A DNA stretch of 64,000 bases from Phytohabitans aurantiacus (GCF_027923225.1 NZ_BSDI01000004.1:1528-65527); one strand, 5' to 3'; shown: positions 26,368 to 34,952, counted from the stretch's first letter. The notes: a model not told the origin generated them from the sequence alone. A program made the numbers and translations.

Positions 26368-27561
26368 ATGGCGGTGGAGCGGGTACCAGAAGACGGCGAA
26401 CAGGGCGGCGAGACGGCACCCTGGCTGGTCGTCTGCGCGGTGAACTCATGGTCCGGCACGGCTCGCACCGACCGGCACATCACGACTCAGCTCGCGCGGC
26501 ACGCCCGCGTGCTCTGGGTCGACCCGCCGGTGTCCGTGGTGACGCCGGCCGACTACCGGCACGGTGCGCCGCGCACGCTGCGCCCCCGCCTGATCCGCGA
26601 GACGCCTCGCATCACGCGCCTCGCCACCGTGGCGCAGCCGTTCCACACCCGCAGGGGCGTCCGGCTCGCCACGCCCGCGCTGGTACGCGGCCAGATCCGC
26701 TGGGCGCTGCGCCGGCTCGGTGTCGCGCCCAAGGCGGTGATCGCGTTCTCGGCCACCGACCTGCTGGGCCGGTGGGGCGACGACGTGATCGACGTCCTCT
26801 ACGCGACCGACGACTACCTCGCCGGCGCCGACCTCATGCAGATCAACCCCGACGACGTGGCCCGCGAGGAGCACAAGGCACTCGCCCGCGCCGACCGCGT
26901 CATCGTGGTCTCGGAGGTACTGGCCGAGAAGTGGCGGGCGCTCGGTGCTGACCCGGTGGTGGTGCCCGGCGGGGTGCGCAGCGACGCGTACACCGGCGTG
27001 GAGTCCGCCCCGCTGCCGCCCGGCGTCGACCTGCCCGGCCCGGTCGCCGGCGTCGTGGGCCACCTGTCCGACCGGATCGACATCCGGCTGCTCAACGCGG
27101 TCGTCGAGGCCGGCTGTTCGCTGCTGATGGTGGGCTCGCGCGACGAGCGCTGGGCCGCCGAGGAGTTCGCGGCGCTGTGCCGGCACCCGCGGGTCATGGC
27201 GGTGGGCCCGCGCCCGTTCGCCGAACTGCCCTCGTACTTCCGCGTGATCGACGTGGGCCTGACGCCGTACGTCGACTCCGCCTTCAACCGGGCCTCGTTC
27301 CCGCTCAAGACATTGGAGTACCTGGCCGCCGGCCGGCCGGTCGTCAGCACCGACCTGCCCGCCGTGCGCTGGCTCGACACCGACCTGGTGACCGTCGTCA
27401 CCGACCCGGCCGCCTTCGGTGCCGCCGTCCGCGACGCCGCGCTCGACGCCCGCCAGCCGGAGCTGATCCGCCGCCGTCAGGAGTTCGCGAGCGGCCATTC
27501 GTGGGCCCGCCGCGCGGAACGGGTGGCGCAGGCCATCGACCTCCCGGTCAGTGTCGGATAG
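26368..27561 (+). CDS. glycosyltransferase, GT-B fold (family 4-like)
   Basis: 397 residues from the ATG at 26368, with a TACGCT box 9 nt upstream. 'WLVVCAVNSWSGTARTDRHITTQLARHARVLWVDPPVS' is the N-terminal domain typical of TuaH/GT4-like transferases. 'VIDVLYATDDYLAGADLM' and 'RADRVIVVSEVLAEKW' are the linker and start of the second domain. 'VAGVVGHLSDRIDIRLLNAV' and 'LPSYFRVIDVGLTPYVDSAFNRASFPLKTLEYLAAGRPVVSTDLP' give the donor-binding region, with the terminal E in the KTLEYLAAGRPVV motif. A monofunctional assembly transferase of the surface-glycan locus. Confidence 0.88.
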   Translation: MAVERVPEDGEQGGETAPWLVVCAVNSWSGTARTDRHITTQLARHARVLWVDPPVSVVTPADYRHGAPRTLRPRLIRETPRITRLATVAQPFHTRRGVRLATPALVRGQIRWALRRLGVAPKAVIAFSATDLLGRWGDDVIDVLYATDDYLAGADLMQINPDDVAREEHKALARADRVIVVSEVLAEKWRALGADPVVVPGGVRSDAYTGVESAPLPPGVDLPGPVAGVVGHLSDRIDIRLLNAVVEAGCSLLMVGSRDERWAAEEFAALCRHPRVMAVGPRPFAELPSYFRVIDVGLTPYVDSAFNRASFPLKTLEYLAAGRPVVSTDLPAVRWLDTDLVTVVTDPAAFGAAVRDAALDARQPELIRRRQEFASGHSWARRAERVAQAIDLPVSVG

Positions 27562-27614
27562 CTGATCCATCCGGGCTCTGCCGCGCGGGCGTGACCCACC
27601 ACTACCCTCCCCAC

Positions 27615-28271
27615 GTGGGCCTTCATTCGTTGCGCAGGCGGCTGGTCGACTCGCCGGACTCGTGGGGCGCCAGGCGCCGCGCGCGCCGGGCGTTGTGGCT
27701 GAGCGAGACGTTCCCCGACCTCGCGCAGATGTCGGTCATCGACCTCGGCGGCCGGGTCGACACGTGGGAGCGCGCGCCGGTACGCCCGAAGCACGTGCAC
27801 GTGGTCAACCTGGAGCCGCTGCCCGGCGAGCTGCCCGAGTGGGCGGAGCTCGACTACGGCGACGCCTGCGCACTGCCGCCGCAGATCGCGAGCCGCCGCT
27901 ACGACCTCGTCTTCTCCAACTCGGTCATCGAGCACGTGGGCGGCCACGAGCGGCGGGTGCGGTTCGCCGAGTCGGTGCACACCCTCGCCGACGCGCACTG
28001 GGTGCAGACGCCGTACCGGTTCTTCCCCATCGAGCCGCACTGGGTCGCGCCGGGGATGCAGTTCCTTCCGACGTCGCTGCGCACCACGGTCGCCCACCAC
28101 TGGCCGCTGTCGCACACGCCCGCGAAGGACCGCGCCACCGCGATGCAGAACGTGCTCTGGACCGAGCTCATCGACAAGACCCAGATGCGGCACTACTTCC
28201 CGCACTCGACGATCCGGCCGGAGCGGTTCTGCGGCCTGATCAAGTCGATGATCGCTTACAAGTTGGGCTGA
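27615..28271 (+). CDS. class I SAM-dependent methyltransferase
   Basis: 218 residues from the GTG at 27615. It is preceded by a TACCCT box with a 6-base gap, so it is probably leaderless; a GTG at 27591 would add 8 residues. 'MSVIDLGGRVDTWERAP' is a motif I variant, 'DYGDACALPPQIASRRYDLVFSNSVIEHVGGHERRVRFAESVH' contains motif II/III with the SNSVIEHV typical of Methyltransf_11-type enzymes, and 'WVQTPYRFFPIEPHW' follows. It could methylate a sugar or lipid intermediate of the glycan locus. It converges on the hydrolase gene and overlaps its end by 16 bases. Confidence 0.8.
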   Translation: MGLHSLRRRLVDSPDSWGARRRARRALWLSETFPDLAQMSVIDLGGRVDTWERAPVRPKHVHVVNLEPLPGELPEWAELDYGDACALPPQIASRRYDLVFSNSVIEHVGGHERRVRFAESVHTLADAHWVQTPYRFFPIEPHWVAPGMQFLPTSLRTTVAHHWPLSHTPAKDRATAMQNVLWTELIDKTQMRHYFPHSTIRPERFCGLIKSMIAYKLG

Positions 28272-29053
28272 TCACGAGGTACGTCGGCGAACGCCGCCAC
28301 GGTGCGGTCCGCGTACGCGCTCGCGTCGCCCGACTCCATCGAACCGTCCCATGTGGACGGCAAAGGCGTGGGCACGTCTGGCGCCACCCGGCGCACGATC
28401 TCGTCGAGCACCTTCTCCGCGTCACCGACCCACAGGTGCTTCGCGCCCGGTACGCCCACGACGTCCGCCTGCGGTATCGCGGCGAACCGCTGGCGGGCCT
28501 CGTCGGGCCGCAGGTAGTCGTCGAACTCCGGCACCAGCGCGGTCACCCGCTTACCCGAGCCGGCCCACGTCGCCAAGTCTTCGTCGGTGGCGAACCGCAG
28601 CGGCGGCGAGAGCAGGATCGCGCCCTCCACGGCCGGGTCGCAGCCGTACTTGAGCGTCAGGTCGGTGCCGAACGACCACCCGAGCAGCCAGACGCGCGGC
28701 AGCGACGCGAACTCCGCGTACTCGATGGCCGCCGCCACATCGAAGCGCTCCCCCACCGCGTGGTCGAACGCGCCCTCGCTCGTGCCGCGCGTGCTGCTCG
28801 TGCCTCGCGTGTTGAACCTCAGCACCGCCAGCCCGGCCAGCGCCGGCAACCGCCACGCCGCCTTGCGGAACACGTGGCTGTCCATCATGCCGCCGTGGGT
28901 GGGCAGCGGGTGCACGCACACCAGGGTGGCCACCGGGTCACGGTCGACCGGCTGGGCCAGCTCGCCGACCAGGCGCAGACCGTCAGCCGTGTGCAGCTCG
29001 ATGTCTTCGCGGCGGGCCGGAAGGATCGAGTTCGCGCGGATCGCTTGACTCAC
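28256..29053 (-). CDS. alpha/beta hydrolase
   Basis: 265 residues. The core is 'TLVCVHPLPTHGGMMDSHVFRKAAWRLPALAGLAVLRFNTRGT', with the oxyanion-hole HPL..HGG region. The nucleophile elbow GWSFG is at about residues 137-141, and 'AKHLWVGDAEKVLDEIVRRV' supplies the catalytic His. This matches small hydrolases of the KANL3/Tex30 or dienelactone hydrolase-like type. Substrate unknown. It is likely a single-gene unit read leftwards, with a 13-bp gap to the gene below it. Confidence 0.85.
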   Translation of the reverse strand: MSQAIRANSILPARREDIELHTADGLRLVGELAQPVDRDPVATLVCVHPLPTHGGMMDSHVFRKAAWRLPALAGLAVLRFNTRGTSSTRGTSEGAFDHAVGERFDVAAAIEYAEFASLPRVWLLGWSFGTDLTLKYGCDPAVEGAILLSPPLRFATDEDLATWAGSGKRVTALVPEFDDYLRPDEARQRFAAIPQADVVGVPGAKHLWVGDAEKVLDEIVRRVAPDVPTPLPSTWDGSMESGDASAYADRTVAAFADVPRDQPNL

Positions 29054-29065
29054 CCCGCCAGTCTG

Positions 29066-29350
29066 TCACCGCCGGCGATCCCTAGCCTGCCAGCAGCCGG
29101 TGTGCCAGTGGCGGCGGTCACCCTCGTCGCCACGACCGTCGGCCGGCCACGCCACCACGTGCGGCGTGCCCGGCCGGATCTCCTGGTTGCATCCCGGGCA
29201 GCGGTACGTCTTCGCCGACGCCCTCCCCGGGATGCTCCGCACCATCCACTCGCCGTCCGCCCACGACTGCATCCGCTGCACGCCCTGCCGAGCCCGCTCG
29301 GAGTCGAGCGGCACCACGTCGTCGCGGCGATGGTTTCGGCGGGGGCTCAC
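29066..29350 (-). CDS. conserved small protein with zinc-binding-like cysteine cluster
   Basis: 94 residues from the GTG at 29350. A TAGCTT box lies 7 nt upstream, so it appears leaderless; an open frame extends further upstream but without coding character. 'YRCPGCNQEIRPGTPHVVAWP' followed by 'HWHTGCWQARDRRR' gives C-x2-C ... H-x-x-C, a probable structural zinc site. I know such short proteins in actinobacteria, sometimes labelled ATP/GTP-binding protein without basis, but I cannot name a function. The N-terminus is basic (SPRRNHRRDD). Confidence 0.65.
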   Translation of the reverse strand: MSPRRNHRRDDVVPLDSERARQGVQRMQSWADGEWMVRSIPGRASAKTYRCPGCNQEIRPGTPHVVAWPADGRGDEGDRRHWHTGCWQARDRRR

Positions 29351-29417
29351 GGTAGGCAAGCTACCCCTCGTGATCAGCGCGTAAGCGACGTGGGCCAGGT
29401 CTCCCGGCCACCTCGTC

Positions 29418-31205
29418 CTACCGGTCGGTGTAGTCGCGGAAGCCCCTGCCGACCTTGCGTCCGAGGTAACCGGCGGTGACGAGGTGTTCGAGCAGTGGCG
29501 CGGGGGCGAATCCGGGCTCGCGCAGTTCCAGGTACAGCTCGCGCTGGATGGCCAGCGACACGTCGAGCCCGACGACGTCGAGGAGGTCGAACGGCCCCAT
29601 CGGGTAGCCACAGCCCAGCTTCATGGCGTGGTCGATGTCGTCGGCGGTGGCGTAGGAGGCTTCGAGCATCTTGACGGCGTCGTTCAGGTACGGGAAGAGC
29701 AGCGCGTTGACGACGAACCCGGACCGGTCCGCGCACACGACGCCGGTCTTGCCGAGCGCCGCGACCACGGCGCGGGCGGTGGCCACCGCCTCCGGTGACG
29801 TCCGGATGGTGCGCACGATCTCGACCAGCGGCATGACGGGCGCCGGGTTGAAGAAGTGCAGCCCGACGACGTCAGCCGGCCGGTGGGTCGACATCGCGCA
29901 CTCGATCACCGCCAACGAGGACGTGGTGGTCGCCAGCACGACGCCCGGCTTGCAGATCTCGTCGAGCGACGCGAAGAGCGCCTGCTTGACGCTCAGCTCC
30001 TCGACCACGGCCTCCACGACCAGGTCGACGTCGGCGAGGTGGTCCAGGTTCGTCGACCAGGTCACCCGCCCGAGCGCCGCGTCGCGGTCCGCCTCGGCGA
30101 GCTTGCCGCGCACGACGCCCTTGTTGAGGGACTTCTTCACCGCCTCGCAGACATACGCGGACTTCTCGCCGCCCCGGGTCACCGATACGACCTCGTAGCC
30201 GGCCTTCGCGAAGACCTCGATGATGCCGATGGCCATGGTGCCGGACCCCACGACGCCGACGGTCGCGATCCCACGCGCGCCGTCGGCGGCCGCCGACTCC
30301 GGCGACGGCGTCTGCTCATCGGGTACGACGACAGGCGAACCGGGCTTCTCGTAGGTGTAGAAGCCCCGTCCCGACTTCCTGCCGAGCAGTCCCGCGGTGA
30401 CCATCTGCTTGATCAGGGGCACCGGTGCGTGCCGGCGGTCCCGCCCACCCCGGCGGTACATGGTGTCGAGGATCTCGTACGCCGTGTCGACGCCGATCAG
30501 GTCCATCAGCGCGAGCGGTCCCATCGGCAGCCCGCAGCCGAGTTTCATCGCCGCGTCGATATCCTCCCGCGACGCGTACTTCGCCTCGTACATCGACACC
30601 GCGTGGTTGAGGTACCCGAACAGCAGCGCGTTCGCGATGAACCCGGCCCGGTCGTTGATGGTCACGTCGACCTTGCCGAGCCGCGTGCACAGCGCCTCGA
30701 CGTCGGCCACCACCTCAGGCGAGGTCACCACGGTGCGGATGATCTCGACGAGCTTCATCACCGGCGCCGGGTTGAAGAAGTGGATGCCGATCACCTGGTT
30801 CGGCCGGTGAGTGGCCACCGAGATCTCGGTGACGCTCAACGACGACGTGTTGGTGGCCAGGATCGCGGCAGGCTTGCAGATGCGGTCGAGCTCGCCGAAA
30901 ATCTGCCGCTTCAGCTCCAGCTTCTCCGGCACCGCCTCGATGACCAGGTCGACGTCGTCCAGCGCCTCCAGCCCGACGGCGAAGGTGATCCGCGACTGAA
31001 GCGCGTCGCGGTCTTCGGGGCTCAACTTGCCCTTCGCCACCGCCCGGTCCGTCGATCCGGTGAGCGTGCTGCGTCCGCGCTCCAGGGCCGCCTCATTGAT
31101 CTCGACCGCCAGTACGTCGACCCCGTTGCGGGCGAAAACCTCGACGATCCCAGCGCCCATGGTGCCCAGACCAACCACACCGACGGTCCTGAACTCGCGC
31201 GCCAC
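29418..31205 (-). CDS. tandem (two-unit) 3-hydroxyacyl-CoA dehydrogenase
   Basis: 595 residues. Two complete copies of the family are fused. The first starts with 'TVGVVGLGTMGAGIVEVFARNG' (about 6-28) and 'FFNPAPVMKLVEIIRT', followed by a C-terminal dimerisation domain 'GFIANALLFGYLNHAV'. The second starts at about residue 314, 'TVGVVGSGTMAIGIIEVFAKAG', and has 'FFNPAPVMPLVEIVRT' and 'GFVVNALLFPYLNDAV'. Both retain the HFFNPAP region with the catalytic His (GIHFFNPAPV; GLHFFNPAPV). They should oxidise (S)-3-hydroxyacyl-CoA with NAD. The GTG start has GGGGTGA 3-9 nt upstream. A single-unit homologue is at 56187. Confidence 0.9.
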   Translation of the reverse strand: MAREFRTVGVVGLGTMGAGIVEVFARNGVDVLAVEINEAALERGRSTLTGSTDRAVAKGKLSPEDRDALQSRITFAVGLEALDDVDLVIEAVPEKLELKRQIFGELDRICKPAAILATNTSSLSVTEISVATHRPNQVIGIHFFNPAPVMKLVEIIRTVVTSPEVVADVEALCTRLGKVDVTINDRAGFIANALLFGYLNHAVSMYEAKYASREDIDAAMKLGCGLPMGPLALMDLIGVDTAYEILDTMYRRGGRDRRHAPVPLIKQMVTAGLLGRKSGRGFYTYEKPGSPVVVPDEQTPSPESAAADGARGIATVGVVGSGTMAIGIIEVFAKAGYEVVSVTRGGEKSAYVCEAVKKSLNKGVVRGKLAEADRDAALGRVTWSTNLDHLADVDLVVEAVVEELSVKQALFASLDEICKPGVVLATTTSSLAVIECAMSTHRPADVVGLHFFNPAPVMPLVEIVRTIRTSPEAVATARAVVAALGKTGVVCADRSGFVVNALLFPYLNDAVKMLEASYATADDIDHAMKLGCGYPMGPFDLLDVVGLDVSLAIQRELYLELREPGFAPAPLLEHLVTAGYLGRKVGRGFRDYTDR

Positions 31206-31308
31206 GATTCACCCCTAAACGGTCGTTGAGCTCTGCGCGCGAGTCTGCCACGTGCCACCCGTCGACCACCCACCCCGTGGCAAACTTCACCGCCCTCCCG
31301 TAACTTAT

Positions 31309-31326
31309 ATGATACGCTTCTATCAT
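31309..31326. promoter_or_regulatory. inverted repeat (probable operator) before HigA-like gene
   Basis: ATGATA (31309-31314) and TATCAT (31321-31326) flank CGCTTC. The left arm overlaps the -10-like TATGAT (31308-31313). Binding by the XRE protein encoded just downstream would block its own promoter; this is usual for such antitoxins but inferred here. Confidence 0.6.
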
Positions 31327-31327
31327 C

Positions 31328-31338
31328 GGAGGTGATCC
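31328..31338 (+). promoter_or_regulatory. extended ribosome binding site
   Basis: GGAGGTGATCC is complementary to the full anti-Shine-Dalgarno tail of 16S rRNA and lies 3 bases before the ATG of the XRE-family gene. Such an extended match is unusual in a window where many genes look leaderless. Confidence 0.8.
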
Positions 31339-31341
31339 CAC

Positions 31342-31746
31342 ATGACGACGAGCATGTTCTGGGCAGACCTGGCGCGCGACCTGGAAGACCCGGACTTCCT
31401 TCGGGAATACATCAAGGAGTCCGTGCGCATCGCCACCACCGACGCCGTCATCAACGCGCTCGACGAAGCCCGCGTCCTTGCTGGCCTGTCAAAGGCCGAG
31501 CTCGCCCGGACGATAGGTGCAGAGCCGGCTGTCGTCCGCCGGCTTTTCTCATCGGGCAACGCCAACCCGACACTCGGCACCCTCGCCGAGGTAGCGGCCG
31601 CGCTCGGCCTGCGCATATCCGTCGAGCCTCTACCGCCGGCCGACCGCGAGGCAGTGACCGAGCCGCTGCGGGCCGGACGCCCGTCCACGACGACGGCAAT
31701 ACGCGCCGCCGAAATGCGCGGCCACCGGCCGCCGCCAACGGCGTGA
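31342..31746 (+). CDS. XRE-family HTH protein, HigA-like antitoxin
   Basis: 134 residues. The N-terminal part 'DLARDLEDPDFLREYIKESVRIATTDAVINALDEAR' is the dimerisation region common in HigA-type antitoxins. The helix-turn-helix follows at about 49-85: 'AGLSKAELARTIGAEPAVVRRLFSSGNANPTLGTLAEVAAALGL', with the family's typical GLS..ELA and NPTL..L...LGL positions. An acidic to basic tail follows. It is preceded by its own dyad operator and an extended ribosome binding site. The HigB-like gene is next to it, but in the opposite orientation, separated by 4 bp. Confidence 0.8.
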   Translation: MTTSMFWADLARDLEDPDFLREYIKESVRIATTDAVINALDEARVLAGLSKAELARTIGAEPAVVRRLFSSGNANPTLGTLAEVAAALGLRISVEPLPPADREAVTEPLRAGRPSTTTAIRAAEMRGHRPPPTA

Positions 31747-31750
31747 CAGT

Positions 31751-32221
31751 TCACGCGATCGACCGCGGATCACGCGAGCGGTACTCCGCGCCCAGCCGAC
31801 GCACGGCGGCGTAGTCCTCGCCCGAGAGCGTCGCCCGCAGTGGCTTGGCAGCGCCGGTGACGACGACGAGCAGCGGCCGGTCGACGTCCTTGGCATCGAG
31901 ATCGATCAGGCAAAAGAGTCTGTAGTGGTGGCGACCTCGACCGCCGGAGGGCTTCGGGCCATCGACGCGGACCTCGAACCACCCGGTCATGTCACCATGC
32001 ATCACTTCCCAATAGCCCCCGCCCGCGAAGCGATGCGGTGGAGCGCCAGCGACAGCGGCAAGGACTGCCGACAACTTGGCACGTATGGGGACCGGGCAGG
32101 AACGGAGGAAGTCGCGGCCCGGGATGGACTCGAGCGGATCGTCGTCGCGATGCCGGCGGAAGTAGACGACGTTGTGGGGGTCTTCGCGACGCGGGCGGAC
32201 TCGGACGGGTCCTTCAGACAT
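31751..32221 (-). CDS. HigB/RelE-like putative toxin (Gp49-type), convergent to HigA-like gene
   Basis: 156 residues from the ATG at 32221. The C-terminal two thirds resemble the HigB/Gp49 family: 'YWEVMHGDMTGWFEVRVDGPK', 'HHYRLFCLIDLDA', 'LLVVVTGAAKPLRATLS' and 'DYAAVRRLGAEYRSR', matching the usual (W..EVR), (YRL....D), (V...G..K) and (A..R..EY) pattern. The N-terminus is basic and unusual. A TACGGT box lies 8 nt upstream. If it is a toxin, its genetic organisation with the antitoxin (tail to tail) is not the standard one-operon arrangement. It could also be a stand-alone protein. Confidence 0.6.
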   Translation of the reverse strand: MSEGPVRVRPRREDPHNVVYFRRHRDDDPLESIPGRDFLRSCPVPIRAKLSAVLAAVAGAPPHRFAGGGYWEVMHGDMTGWFEVRVDGPKPSGGRGRHHYRLFCLIDLDAKDVDRPLLVVVTGAAKPLRATLSGEDYAAVRRLGAEYRSRDPRSIA

Positions 32222-32323
32222 AGCCGCGGACCGTAGTCATCAGGTAAGGGCGACGGAAGGAGTTACAGCGATATCGCGGTATCGACCTTACCGGCGGGTA
32301 ACGTGCGGGTTTAGACTCCGGGC

Positions 32324-33829
32324 ATGACGGCGGTGCACAGCCCGGGCGTGCCCCGGATCGAAGATGGCGAGCTGGTCTCCACCAACCCGGCGACCGGCGC
32401 GGAAGCCGGCCGCTTCGCGGTGGCGACGCCTGACGACGTGGCGCGCGCCGTCGAGCGGGGTCGCGAGGCCGGCCTCTGGTGGGCGGGGCTCGGATTCTCG
32501 GGCCGCAAGGAACGCCTCCTGCGCTGGCGGGCACTGCTCGCGCACGAGATCACCACGCTGGCCGAGCTGTCGAACAAGGAAGGCGGCAAGCCGGTCGCCG
32601 AGGCCATCGTCGAGGCGGTCTCCGCGATCGAGCACATCGACTGGGCCGCCCGCAACGCCCGGCGGGTGCTGGGGCCGCGCCGGATGCGCAGCCGGCTGGT
32701 ACTGGCCGAGTTCTCCGCGCACCTGGAGTATCAGCCGTACGGCGTGATCGGTGTGATCGGTCCGTGGAACTATCCGGTGCTCACACCGGTGGGTTCGATC
32801 GCATACGCGCTGGCCGCTGGAAACGCCGTGGTGTTCAAGCCGAGCGAGTACACGCCGACCGTGGGGCAGTGGCTGGTCGACTCGTTCGCACGGGTGGTGC
32901 CCGAGCAGCCAGTCTTCCAAGCCGTACACGGTCTGGGTGACGTCGGCGCGGCGCTGTGCCGGTCCGGGGTGGGCAAGGTGGCGTTCACCGGCTCGACCGC
33001 GACGGCGAAGAAGGTGATGGCGGCCTGCGCCGAGTCGCTGACACCAGTACTGCTGGAGGCCGGCGGCAAGGACGCGATGATCGTCGACGCGGACGCCGAC
33101 CTGGACAAGGCGGCCGAGGCGTGCGTGTGGGGCGGGCTGACCAACGCCGGCCAGACGTGCATCGGCATCGAGCGGGTGTACGCCGTCGAGCCCGTGTACG
33201 ACGCGTTCGTCGCCAAGGTGGTGGAGCGCGCGGGCAAGCTGACCGTGGGCGCGGGCGAGGGTGCCGACCTCGGCCCGATCACGATGCCCTCCCAGATCGA
33301 GATCATCCGCCGGCACATCGACGACGCGATCGCGCGCGGTGGCCGGGCGGTACTGGGTGGGCCCGAAGCCGTGCAGCCGCCCTACGTCAAGCCGACCGTC
33401 CTCGTGGACGTACCCGAAGACTCGGCCGCGGTTCGCGAGGAGACCTTCGGCCCCACCCTCACGATCACCCGGGTGCGCGACGCCGACGACGCGGTGGCCC
33501 GCGCCAACGCGGTCCCGTACGGGCTGGGCGGCTCGGTGTTCGGCCGGCAGCGCGCGGTGGCGATCGCTCGCAAGCTCCGCTCGGGCATGAGCGCGGTCAA
33601 CTCGACGCTCACGTTCGTCGGCATGTCGACCCTGCCCTTCGGCGGCGTGGGCGACTCCGGCTTCGGGCGCATCCACGGCGACGACGGCCTGCGCGAGTTC
33701 GGCCGGTCCAAGGCGGTCACTCGACGGCGTGGACCGTCGCTGTTGCCGGCCATGACGTTCGAGCGCACGCCCGCTCAGGTCGACCGCATCGTCAAGGTCA
33801 TCAAGCTCATGTACGGGCGCGGCAACTGA
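32324..33829 (+). CDS. NAD(P)-dependent aldehyde dehydrogenase
   Basis: 501 residues from the ATG at 32324; a TAGACT box 6 nt upstream suggests a leaderless transcript. 'GVIGPWNYPVLTPVGSIAYALAAGNAVVFKPSEYTP' holds the catalytic Asn (N of PWNYP) and the cofactor Lys. 'KVAFTGSTATAKKVMAAC' is the Rossmann loop. 'LEAGGKDAMIVDADAD' has the general-base Glu. The nucleophile Cys is in NAGQTCIGIERVY (about residue 283). The C-terminal tail is hydrophobic/basic (RIVKVIKLMYGRGN), as in membrane-associated fatty-aldehyde or succinate-semialdehyde-type enzymes. The substrate cannot be read from the sequence. Confidence 0.9.
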   Translation: MTAVHSPGVPRIEDGELVSTNPATGAEAGRFAVATPDDVARAVERGREAGLWWAGLGFSGRKERLLRWRALLAHEITTLAELSNKEGGKPVAEAIVEAVSAIEHIDWAARNARRVLGPRRMRSRLVLAEFSAHLEYQPYGVIGVIGPWNYPVLTPVGSIAYALAAGNAVVFKPSEYTPTVGQWLVDSFARVVPEQPVFQAVHGLGDVGAALCRSGVGKVAFTGSTATAKKVMAACAESLTPVLLEAGGKDAMIVDADADLDKAAEACVWGGLTNAGQTCIGIERVYAVEPVYDAFVAKVVERAGKLTVGAGEGADLGPITMPSQIEIIRRHIDDAIARGGRAVLGGPEAVQPPYVKPTVLVDVPEDSAAVREETFGPTLTITRVRDADDAVARANAVPYGLGGSVFGRQRAVAIARKLRSGMSAVNSTLTFVGMSTLPFGGVGDSGFGRIHGDDGLREFGRSKAVTRRRGPSLLPAMTFERTPAQVDRIVKVIKLMYGRGN

Positions 33830-33948
33830 CCGTCCGTAGTGGACCCATCAGCACAGTGTCCACAGTGCTCAACGGGACAGCGGGGCGCGGGCAAAGGGAG
33901 TATCTTGCCCGTCGTCCATCTTCGATCCCATTGAGAGGCGTACTTTCT

Positions 33949-34167
33949 GTGGCAACTGACGTCGCGGCCCCCGCGCAGAAGAGCGTTGGCACCGCGTACC
34001 TGCTCTGGTTCTTCCTTGGCGTGATCGGCGTCCACCAGTTCTACCTGGGCAAGACCGGTCGTGCGATCAGCTACATCTTCACGTTCGGTTGGCTGGGCAT
34101 CGGCCTGCTGATCGACCTGTTCACGCTGCCGAAGCAGGTCGCCGCCGTCAACAGCAAGGCTGCCTGA
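33949..34167 (+). CDS. TM2-domain small membrane protein
   Basis: 72 residues from the GTG at 33949 (GAGAGG 10 nt upstream). It has two helices: 'AYLLWFFLGVIGVHQFYLG' and 'AISYIFTFGWLGIGLLIDLF'. The sequence between them, GVHQFYLGKTGRA, with the DLF end, is the TM2 domain signature. Such proteins are widespread with unclear roles. It is followed by a strong hairpin. Confidence 0.85.
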   Translation: MATDVAAPAQKSVGTAYLLWFFLGVIGVHQFYLGKTGRAISYIFTFGWLGIGLLIDLFTLPKQVAAVNSKAA

Positions 34168-34180
34168 GCGAGGGCACGCT

Positions 34181-34207
34181 GGAGCCCGCTACCCCGGAGC
34201 GGGCTCC
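34181..34207 (+). terminator. strong hairpin terminator
   Basis: GGAGCCCGCT (34181-34190) and AGCGGGCTCC (34198-34207) form a perfect 10-bp stem with a 7-base loop, 14 bp after the TM2 gene stop. It lies between the convergent TM2 and nucS genes, so it may serve both strands. Confidence 0.8.
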
Positions 34208-34238
34208 GGCCCTCCAGCCCTAAAAGAGCGTCAGAGCC

Positions 34239-34898
34239 CTAGAACAGCGTCAGCTCGTCCCGCTCGATGCCGCGCAGCTTGTCGTAGTTGACGACCACGC
34301 ACCGGATGCCACGGTCTTCGGCGAGCACCCGCGCCTGCGGCTTGATCTCCTGGGCCGCGAAGATGCCCGCGACCGGCGACAGCAGCGGATCGCGGTTGAG
34401 TAGTTCGAGGTACCGGGTGAGCTGCTCGACACCGTCGATCTCGCCCCGCCGCTTGATCTCGACCGCCACCGCGGCGCCCGCGCCGTCACGGCAGAGCAGG
34501 TCGACCGGCCCGATCGCCGTCATGTACTCCCGCTTGACCAGCACATACCCGTCGCCGAACTCGGTCGGGTTGGCGGCCAGCAGCTCCTGCAGGTGCGCCT
34601 CGACGCCGTCCTTCTGGAGCCCGGGGTCGACGCCCAGCTCGTACGAGACGTCCTGGAAGATCTCCTCCAGGAGGATGCGCAGCTCCTCGCCGGCCTTGTT
34701 GACGACCCGCCACACGCCGGGCGCCTCTTCGAGACGGCAGGGCGGGCTCATCCAGTTGAGTGGCTTGTAGGCCCGGTCGTCGGCGTGGATCGAAACCGAC
34801 CCGTCCGCCTTGATCATGAGTAGCCGGGTCGCTGGCGGCAGGTGCGCCGAGAGCCGTCCGACATAGTCCACCGAGCATCGCGCTATGACCAACCGCAC
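34239..34898 (-). CDS. nucS: endonuclease NucS (mismatch-specific)
   Basis: 219 residues from the GTG at 34898; TAGTCT lies 6 nt upstream, so it is probably leaderless. The N-terminus 'RLVIARCSVDYVGRLSAHLPPATRLLMIKADGSVSIHADDRAYKPLNWM' is the N-terminal DNA-binding/dimerisation domain. The C-terminal nuclease domain has 'GPVDLLCRDGAGAAVAVEIKRRGEIDGVEQLTRYLE' (D...E.K active site). The end, DELTLF, is the beta-clamp interaction tail. NucS substitutes for MutS/MutL mismatch repair in actinobacteria (established). Length matches the family. Confidence 0.95.
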   Translation of the reverse strand: MRLVIARCSVDYVGRLSAHLPPATRLLMIKADGSVSIHADDRAYKPLNWMSPPCRLEEAPGVWRVVNKAGEELRILLEEIFQDVSYELGVDPGLQKDGVEAHLQELLAANPTEFGDGYVLVKREYMTAIGPVDLLCRDGAGAAVAVEIKRRGEIDGVEQLTRYLELLNRDPLLSPVAGIFAAQEIKPQARVLAEDRGIRCVVVNYDKLRGIERDELTLF

Positions 34899-34952
34899 CC
34901 GAAGAGACTAGACCAGACGCGCGGGCTGGCGTCGCAGTGCCATGCTGGACAC

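Noticed and set aside
29369..29402. Fourth copy of the 54-bp inverted repeat
   Set aside because: It begins CGTGATCAG and shares a few later bases, but the arms do not pair and the loop is missing. At most a worn relic.
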